Assembly: GCF_029989365.1 (NCBI RefSeq)
Contig: NZ_JAPRAQ010000038.1
Span: 1 to 52,844, forward strand
DNA from: Bradyrhizobium sp. Arg816
Lineage (GTDB): Bacteria > Pseudomonadota > Alphaproteobacteria > Rhizobiales > Xanthobacteraceae
Direction: 5' to 3'
DNA: 52,844 nucleotides
Positions 47,175 to 52,844 of the stretch are shown here, one piece after another. The position numbers and the translations under genes are program-made. The notes beneath the pieces were generated by a model. It saw nothing but the letters and a program-made list of their open reading frames with translations, did no database searches and was not told where the DNA came from. Position 1 is the first letter of the stretch. The number at the start of each line of letters is the position of its first letter.

Positions 47175-48634
47175 GGCGGATTCAAACGGTCGTCGCAACA
47201 CCCTGAAGTTGGAGGTTGCGATGAAAGTTGTAAGTCGACGTTCGGCGCGGTCAGGACGTGCGCCATTGCCATCGCCAGGCCGGCCGTCTGCGGCCGGACG
47301 CGATGAACAGAATAGATTTTGGAAGGCGATTGCCACAGGGCAGAGCAGCGAAGATGCTGCGTTTGAGGCCGGATTATCGCAACCTGTCGGAAGCAGATTG
47401 GTCCGAAAGGCAGGCGGCATACCACCAGCGATGTTCAGATCTTCGGCCAAGCCTCTCTCCGGGCGCTACCTTTCACTGGCTGAACGCGAGGAGATCGCTC
47501 TTCTAAAGGTGCAGGGCCATTCCATACAGGAGATCGGGCGCCGCTTGGGGCGGGCTGCTTCGACGGTCTCCCGTGAACTGCGGCGGAACGCGGCCACCCG
47601 CGGCGGCGGGTTGGAATATCGGGCAACAACTGCCAAATGGCATGCAGACCGATCTGCCCGCCGGCCCAAGCCGACCAAGCTTGCGCTCAACGCAACCTTG
47701 CGCACTTATATGGAAGAGAGACTTGCCGGCGGCGTTGTAGCCTCGAGCGGAGCATGTATTCCTGGCCCCGCCGTTCGGTGGAACGGCCGCCGGCATGGCC
47801 GGCGAAAGGATCGACGATGGGCCAAAGCATGGAGCCCTGAGCAGATTGCCCGACGCTTGCCGACCGACTTCCCGGACGACAAGACGATGCGCATCAGCCA
47901 CGAAGCCATCTATCAGGCTCTCTTCGTACAGGGCCGCGGTGTACTACGCAGCGAGCTGACGGCCTGCTTGCGAACCGAGCGCGTGTTGCGCGTGCCCAGG
48001 GCGCGCGTACGCAGGCGAGGCAAGAACTTCGTCTCGCCGGCGATCATGATCAGTGAGCGCCCCGCTGAAGCGGCCGATCGAGCAGTGCCGGGACAGTGGG
48101 AGGGAGACCTCATTCTCGGTCTTGGCAGCTCGGCGATCGGCACGTTGGTCGAGCGCACGACGCGCTTCACAATGCTACTGCACCTTCCCCGGCTGGCGGG
48201 GCATGGCGAAGTTCCACGTAAGAAGAACGGACCTGCACTCGCGGGACACGGAGCGGAAGCCGTGCGTGACGCGATCTCGCGCACCATCATCACTTTGCCC
48301 GAAGAGCTACGTCGCACGCTGACTTGGGATCAAGGAGCGGAAATGGCTCAGCACGACCGCCTCAAGATCGATGCGGGTATCCAAGTCTACTTCTGCGACC
48401 CGCAAAGCCCTTGGCAGCGCGGCACTAACGAGAACACCAACGGGTTGCTGCGGCAGTACTTTCCGAAAGGCACAGACCTGAGCATCCACAGCGTCGACGA
48501 GATATCCGCTGTAGCAGCGGCCCTCAATGCCCGGCCGAGAAAGACACTAGGCTGGAAAACGCCGGCAGAAGCGCTTGACGAATTACTGTCATGAGTGAGA
48601 ACAATTGGTGTTGCGACGACCGTTTGAATCCGCC
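47175..48634 (+). mobile_element. IS30-family insertion sequence with perfect 28-bp inverted repeats
   Basis: The ends at 47175-47202 and 48607-48634 are exact reverse complements over 28 bp, beginning GGCGGATTCAAACGGTCG. The single large gene fills the inside. Perfect repeats plus an intact transposase point to a recent or still active element. The right flank is an IS3 fragment; the left flank does not continue it, so the insertion was accompanied by deletion or rearrangement. Confidence 0.93.
47221..48594 (+). CDS. IS30-family transposase, apparently intact
   Basis: The 457-aa protein has the IS30 helix-turn-helix: YLSLAEREEIALLKVQGHSI, GRRLGRAASTVSRELRRNAA. The core contains WSPEQIARRLPTDFPDDKTM, RISHEAIYQALFVQGRG and the DDE residues: D in GQWEGDLILGLG, D in TLTWDQGAEMAQHDRL and E in RGTNENTNGLLRQYFPKGTD. 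The C-terminus is NARPRKTLGWKTPAEALDEL. ATG 47221 lies 18 bp inside the left repeat and is preceded by GGAGG. No stop or frameshift is seen. Confidence 0.94.
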   Translation: MKVVSRRSARSGRAPLPSPGRPSAAGRDEQNRFWKAIATGQSSEDAAFEAGLSQPVGSRLVRKAGGIPPAMFRSSAKPLSGRYLSLAEREEIALLKVQGHSIQEIGRRLGRAASTVSRELRRNAATRGGGLEYRATTAKWHADRSARRPKPTKLALNATLRTYMEERLAGGVVASSGACIPGPAVRWNGRRHGRRKDRRWAKAWSPEQIARRLPTDFPDDKTMRISHEAIYQALFVQGRGVLRSELTACLRTERVLRVPRARVRRRGKNFVSPAIMISERPAEAADRAVPGQWEGDLILGLGSSAIGTLVERTTRFTMLLHLPRLAGHGEVPRKKNGPALAGHGAEAVRDAISRTIITLPEELRRTLTWDQGAEMAQHDRLKIDAGIQVYFCDPQSPWQRGTNENTNGLLRQYFPKGTDLSIHSVDEISAVAAALNARPRKTLGWKTPAEALDELLS

Positions 48635-48919
48635 CAATACGCCTCCATGGCCTATCGCCAGAGGCTCGCTGAGTGCGACATCGCCATCCGCATGAGCAGG
48701 CCAGGCAATTCCTTCGACAACGCCAAGGCAGAGAGCTTCATGAAGATACCCAAGGCCGAACAGATCAACGGCAAGGTTTCCGCAGACATCAACGATGCCC
48801 GCAGCCGCATCAACAACTTCATCGCGGAAGTCTACAACACAGGGCGCCTGCACTCGCGCTCAGATATCAGTTGCCCCTTGAGTTCCGAAGACGCATTCGC
48901 GCAAATAACACTGCGGTAA
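48635..48919 (+). pseudogene. IS3-family transposase OrfB, C-terminal fragment
   Basis: Directly after the IS30 right repeat, the frame reads QYASMAYRQRLAECDIAIRM, SRPGNSFDNAKAESFMKIPK and FIAEVYNTGRLHSRSDISC, the end of the IS3 integrase core with the final catalytic glutamate in AKAESFMK. The first two aspartates are cut off by the IS30. The usual HSALDYLSP end is altered (HSRSDISCPL), consistent with decay. Confidence 0.85.
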
Positions 48920-49124
48920 CCTTTCGTAGCAACCCACTGTCACAGTAACTACGGTGTCTCACTTTAGAGTGCAGTCCAGACTGTCACTGGAACAGGCACC
49001 TTAGGCTACGAATTTTCCGCCGATTGGGCCAGATGGGCGACTCACTCGTCATTGGTTTCGCTCACCTTCCTTTCTGTTGTGGCCTGTTGCTGGCTGGATT
49101 CTGAGTGGTCGGGCGCCGGCCTTG

Positions 49125-50522
49125 TTATCGAAGGGCTCGCCGCGCTGGGACGAAACGCCCGAATGCAGTTTCAAGAACCTGTGCTGCGGACAGCACTGTC
49201 ATGTCCTTGTACCGAGCGCCGACCAATTGAAGCCCGACCGGGAGACCGCTGCGATCGAGACCACAAGGCAAAGAAGCCGCCGGTTGCTGGGTGAGGTTGA
49301 ATGGGCTGGTTAGCACCCAATGGGGCCGATTGGGAACCTGATTGAGCTCCACTGGGAATGGTGCAACGGGTGTCGTCGGCGATACAAGAAGGTCAAACTC
49401 CTCATGAAATGCTGCCATCGTCGCTGTCAGTCTTGCCCGCGCTTCCTGAGCTTCTTGATACTGGGAAAGAGTTACTGTTAGCCCCTTCTCGGCGTACTGC
49501 AGGAAGACGGGGCTCACCAACCCGCGTTGCTCGCGACTCAAACGGCTGAAAATCCGGCCGCAACCAGCAAGAAATAGCATTGACGCTACTTCGCTCGGAT
49601 CATCAAATCCAGGATCCTTTTCGACTATGTCTGCACCAAGCGCCTCCATCCTTTGGACGGCGATGTCGGTAACGTTCAAGATCTCGTTCGCGACATCCAC
49701 ATATCCGAAGTTCCGGCTGTAGGCTACTTTCAGTCCTTTGAGCGTTGACGCAAGAGGGAGGTCACCGAATGGGTATGCTGGTCCAGCGTACCCATCGCGC
49801 ACGTCCCTTTGGCCAAGAACCTTCATCATGAGGGCCGCGTCGGCGACTGTGCGGGTTATCGGACCGATATGCGACAGCGTAGTGAACGCGCTCGGCGGCC
49901 ATTGCGGGACATACCCGAGAGTCGGCTTCAGGCCAAACGTGCCCGTGAAACTTGCGGGCATTCGGATCGATCCGCCGCTGTCGCTACCTTGATGTAGAAA
50001 CCCTAGATTCAGTGCGGCGGCGACTGCAGCACCGCCGGACGACCCACCGGGCGTGAAATCAGGATTCCACGGATTACGCGTGATACCGTCAAGCAGGTTG
50101 TCTGTGACGCCCTTACAACCAAATTCAGAAGTGGTGGTCTTTCCCAGAATGACAGCGCCCGCGTCTCGCAATTGAGCAGCAGTCGCTGAGTCGGCGTCCA
50201 ACTGTCCGTCTTCGCTAGTCGCCTTTGATCCAAAGCGCGTAGGCATTCCTCGGCAAAGTGTGACGTCCTTTAGAGTTACGGGCACGCCGTCAATTAGGCC
50301 GATTGGTTCGCCCCGCATCCATCGGCCCTCTGAGAGTCGCGCTCGGGCTTTCGCCTGTTCAAAGCCGATGAAGCAGAATGCATTGAACTCGCGATTTGCT
50401 TCATCAATGCGATGTAAGCAGTCATCGATCACCTCAACAGGAGACAAGTCCCGGCTCTTAAAGAGAGCGAGACAGTCATATGCGGTAAGATCTCCAATCC
50501 GCGTTGCCCGTTTGGCAGACAT
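49125..50522 (-). CDS. Amidase signature family hydrolase (paralogue 2, module copy 3)
   Basis: The 465-aa protein has K85 in GVPVTLKDVTLCRG, S161 in TPGGSSGGAAVAAAL and the nucleophile S185 in SDSGGSIRMPASFTGTFGLK, a complete catalytic triad. It is a close paralogue of 36475-37878, with the same DLSPVE-IDDCL N-terminus and the same ending LPCGLD-GLPVGLQLVGARYKD pattern. It is cytoplasmic, with no leader. ATG 50522 follows AGGAG by 6 nt. It should belong to the peptide transporter operon, from which it is now separated by 2.5 kb of IS30 and IS3 DNA, so the transporter may need its own promoter. Confidence 0.93.
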   Translation of the reverse strand: MSAKRATRIGDLTAYDCLALFKSRDLSPVEVIDDCLHRIDEANREFNAFCFIGFEQAKARARLSEGRWMRGEPIGLIDGVPVTLKDVTLCRGMPTRFGSKATSEDGQLDADSATAAQLRDAGAVILGKTTTSEFGCKGVTDNLLDGITRNPWNPDFTPGGSSGGAAVAAALNLGFLHQGSDSGGSIRMPASFTGTFGLKPTLGYVPQWPPSAFTTLSHIGPITRTVADAALMMKVLGQRDVRDGYAGPAYPFGDLPLASTLKGLKVAYSRNFGYVDVANEILNVTDIAVQRMEALGADIVEKDPGFDDPSEVASMLFLAGCGRIFSRLSREQRGLVSPVFLQYAEKGLTVTLSQYQEAQEARARLTATMAAFHEEFDLLVSPTTPVAPFPVELNQVPNRPHWVLTSPFNLTQQPAASLPCGLDRSGLPVGLQLVGARYKDMTVLSAAQVLETAFGRFVPARRALR

Positions 50523-50829
50523 CTTGTTCTCCTCGCCTTCCGATTGTCGTATTGGCGCTTCCCGCTATTTGGTGCATCCAAATAAGACTCTTGTATTTCC
50601 CTTCGGCGCCTGTTCCCTGCAAAGAGTCGTCAGCGCGCGCCCAAATCCGGCTTCACGAGCCGTGGACTGAAGGAATACGCATAGATTCAGTTCTGTGCGT
50701 CAAGTTCAGCAAATTGATCATGGGGTCCGGTGAGCCATCCCTTGGTGGGCCTGAGCATCTTCAGGCCGCCTGGCGTAGCGCCTCCTTCTTGTGCTCCTTC
50801 AGGAGATCCGTAAGCGCTCAGCCGGGGCC

Positions 50830-52418
50830 CTATTGAAGCTGGCTTGACGCCTTGCGGAAGCGCCACGGCATGAGGTCTTCGATCCTGCTGCGGGGATAGC
50901 CGTCGATGATCGCCTCGAGTATTTCGGCGATGTAGGCGGTCGGATTGACGTCGTTGAGCTTGCAGGTAGCGACGATCGACGCGAGCAAGGCCCAGTTTTC
51001 TGCCCCGATTTCATGACCGGCGAAGAGAGCATTTTTCCTAGTCAAGCAGACTGGCCGTATGGCGTTCTCGACCGGGTTTGTGTCGAGTTGGAGACGCCCG
51101 TCTTCGAGGAAGCGGGTCAGCCCCTGCCAATGATTGAGTGCATAGCGGATATCCTCCGCGAGCGTCGAACCGCTGGAGATCATCGACAGCTGTTTCTCGA
51201 ACCGCGACTTCAATGCGGTTACCAAGGGCAGCGAGCGCTCCTTGCGCGCGGCCAACCGGATGTCCGGCGACGAGCCGCGCACCATGGCTTCGATGGCGTA
51301 AAGCTGCGCGATGTGCCGAATGGCGGCCTCGGCGATCGGTGACTTGCTGTTGCGCACCAATTTGACGAAGCGCCCGCGCAAATGGCTCCAGCAATGCACG
51401 AGCGTCCATGGCCCTTGCGGTCGAACGACCTCGTTCAACCGGTCATACCCCTCATAAGCGTCGCATTGCAGGTAGCGTCCGCCAAAACCGTCGAGTAATT
51501 GCTCAGCAAAGACACCGCTGCGACCGGGGAAATACCGGAACAGCACGATCGGCGGACTTGGACCGCTGTGGCCGCGGTCGTCTGAGGCGATCGCCCAGAA
51601 GTAGCCTTTCTTCGTTTGGCCGCGCCCCGGATCGAGTACCGGCGCCTTCGTCTCATCCATGAACAGCCGATCCGCCATGGCCAGGTAGTGGCGCATGTGA
51701 TCCGCGATGGGCAGAAGATGGAAGCACGCGCGGTCGACCAGTTGTCCAGTGTCGCCCGATCAAGCCGGATCCCCTGCCGCGCATAGATCTCGGTCTGACG
51801 GTAAAATGGCGCACGGTCGCCAAATTTGGAGACGATCACGTGCGCGATGGCCGCTTCGGTCGGCAGCCCGCCGGGCACGACGTGCTCCGGTGCGTGCGCC
51901 TGCACGACAGGGCCCGAGCAGCGGCGACAGATGTATTTCGGGCGGCGCTCGACCAGCACGCGCCATTGTGCCGGGATCACGTCAAGGCGCTGGCTGACGT
52001 CCTCGCCGATCTTCGTCATGGCGCCGCAACCGCACGGGCAGAGCGTGCTCACAGGCTCGATAACCCGCTCCACCCGCGGCAAGTGGGCAGGCAAGCAGCA
52101 GCGATTGCGATGAGAGCCTTGATCCGCCACGCTCCGCGATCGGCCCTAGATCACCGCCTCGGCTCTCTCCTGCGCAGCATCCAGGATGCCTTGCGCGATC
52201 TCCACGTCTTCGAGCGGCAAGTGATACTGATCTGGTCGCAGCTTCTCGGACGTCGCGCCGAACTTGTCGCGTCGTAATTCGCCGAGAATGATCTCCAGGC
52301 GGCGTCGGGCTTCTTCCGATGCTGCCAGCGCCCCCTGATGCTCGCTCAAGGCCGCCTGCGTTTGCGCCAAAAGCGCCTTCAGGCGTTCGTTTTCGTCGCG
52401 CAGCGCCGCGATGCTCAT
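50830..52418 (-). pseudogene. IS66 TnpC transposase, frameshifted
   Basis: The N-terminal coiled-coil part (52146-52418) reads MSIAALRDENERLKALLAQT, RRDKFGATSEKLRPDQYHL. After a frameshift near 52140, CPCGCGAMTKIGEDVSQRLD (zinc-finger type region) and GDRAPFYRQTEIYARQGIRL follow. A second shift near 51720 leads to the catalytic part MADRLFMDETKAPVLDPGRG, LQCDAYEGYDRLNEV and the C-terminal LDTNPVENAIRPVCLTRKNA. Each part is well preserved, so decay is recent, but no full-length protein can be made without frameshifting. Confidence 0.9.
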
Positions 52419-52456
52419 GCGCTATTTCGAGCACATCGCCGCCGCGCGTGCCACGC

Positions 52457-52720
52457 TCAAAATAGCTGCCGAGTCATTCTGCCGCAGTTATCCCGCCGCC
52501 TGCGGGCGTCGTGCTTCTTCCGGGCGGACCAATTCCAATCCAGTCCTTCGAACAAAGCAGCGAACATCGCCGGCGACATGCGCATCACGCCGTCCGTGAT
52601 CGTTAGCCAAACGAACTTGCAACCTTCGAGGCGTTTGTGCATCAACACCAGGCCCGTTCGATCCCAGACCAAAATCTTGATCCGGTCCGCTCGTTTCGAT
52701 CGGAACACGAAGGCTGCACC
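52457..52720 (-). pseudogene. IS66 TnpB (Orf2) fragment, 5' truncated
   Basis: The minus strand reads GAAFVFRSKRADRIKILVWD, then GLVLMHKRLEGCKFVWLTIT and MSPAMFAALFEGLDW, the C-terminal two-thirds of the IS66 TnpB accessory protein. The N-terminal part (with the D-M-R-KG segment) is replaced at about 52720 by unrelated palindromic DNA. No start is available. Confidence 0.85.
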
Positions 52721-52728
52721 GCTGTATG

Positions 52729-52752
52729 GTTATGTTGCGTGCAACATAACCG
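52729..52752. repeat. Perfect palindrome, 11-bp arms
   Basis: GGTTATGTTGC and its exact reverse complement GCAACATAACC are separated by only 2 bp (GT). It lies where IS66 similarity ends, so it may be the end of another element or a recombinase binding site. Confidence 0.75.
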
Positions 52753-52771
52753 TTCTTATGTGTCGGACGAG

Positions 52772-52838
52772 ATTATGTGGCGGAGGCGCCCTAACGCCAG
52801 CCAGGGCCGGCCACGGCTGGATTCCTCCGCCACATAAT
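52772..52838. repeat. Inverted repeat of 15 bp with 37-bp spacer
   Basis: ATTATGTGGCGGAGG at 52772-52786 is matched exactly by CCTCCGCCACATAAT at 52824-52838. The spacer is GC-rich and itself partly self-complementary (GCCAGCCAGGGCCGGCCACG). Such structure fits a recombinase site or the end of a mobile element continuing past the right edge. Confidence 0.7.
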
Positions 52839-52844
52839 AATCAG

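Larger units (their letters stand above)
50810..52720 (-). mobile_element. IS66-family element, broken
   Basis: The left end GTAAGCGCTCAGCCGGGGCC at 50810 has the GTAAGCG start typical of IS66 terminal repeats. Inside lie frameshifted tnpC and a truncated tnpB on the minus strand, in the usual order tnpB > tnpC. The right end is missing: IS66 similarity stops at about 52720 and other palindromic sequence follows. Confidence 0.82.

Noticed and set aside
1..52844. CRISPR arrays, tRNA or rRNA genes, nod boxes, sigma-54/NifA promoters
   Set aside because: Scanned by eye; no regular repeat-spacer array, no tRNA-like cloverleaf and no good match to the nod box or to TGGCAC-N5-TTGC was found. A computed search could still reveal weak sites.

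Overview
The window looks like an accessory region, probably a symbiosis or genomic island, of an alphaproteobacterium of the Bradyrhizobium type. This is inferred from high G+C coding style, the catabolic gene families present, and dense debris from many insertion sequence families (IS5, IS630, IS481, IS1182, IS701, IS30, IS3, IS66). No nod, nif, rRNA or tRNA gene was seen, so the assignment rests on style and not on a marker gene.

Layout. 1-2.5 kb: IS5 remnant, a gutted D-Ala-D-Ala ligase-like gene and an RpiR regulator. 2.8-8.4 kb: a remnant of a VirD4/TraG coupling protein, then a decayed copy (copy 1) of a Dpp/Opp-type peptide ABC operon, hit by two IS630 elements. 8.4-12.2 kb: GSA-like class III aminotransferase and an AMP-forming acyl-CoA ligase. 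12.2-18 kb: debris (chemotaxis receptor, IS481) plus one orphan 236-aa gene. 18-29 kb: a largely intact metabolic block with two paralogous enoyl-CoA hydratases, an EctB-like aminotransferase, a nitronate monooxygenase-like protein, a fused double CaiB/BaiF CoA-transferase, an Asp/Glu racemase-family protein and an M24 peptidase disrupted by a dead IS630. 29-33.4 kb: pseudogenes of a LysR regulator, mmsA and a FAD-linked oxidase. 33.5-37.9 kb: FAD-dependent oxidoreductase, a collapsed copy 2 of the ABC operon and an intact amidase. 38-50.5 kb: IS remnants, then copy 3 of the module, intact: class IV aminotransferase, five peptide ABC transporter genes and a second amidase, with an IS30 between the amidase and the transporter. 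50.8-52.8 kb: a broken IS66 and two palindromes.

The main structural result is that one module, amidase > binding protein > two permeases > two ATPases > class IV aminotransferase, all on the minus strand, occurs three times at different stages of decay. Only copy 3 is complete. By family knowledge it would import a peptide or amide-like nitrogen compound, hydrolyse an amide bond and transaminate the product; the substrate is unknown.

The block from 10.6 to 29 kb combines CoA activation (ligase, CoA-transferase), hydration (two hydratases), amine transfer (EctB-like) and oxidation (nitronate monooxygenase-like, FAD oxidoreductase). This suggests breakdown or modification of an amino-acid-like carboxylate through CoA thioesters, but no known pathway fits exactly.
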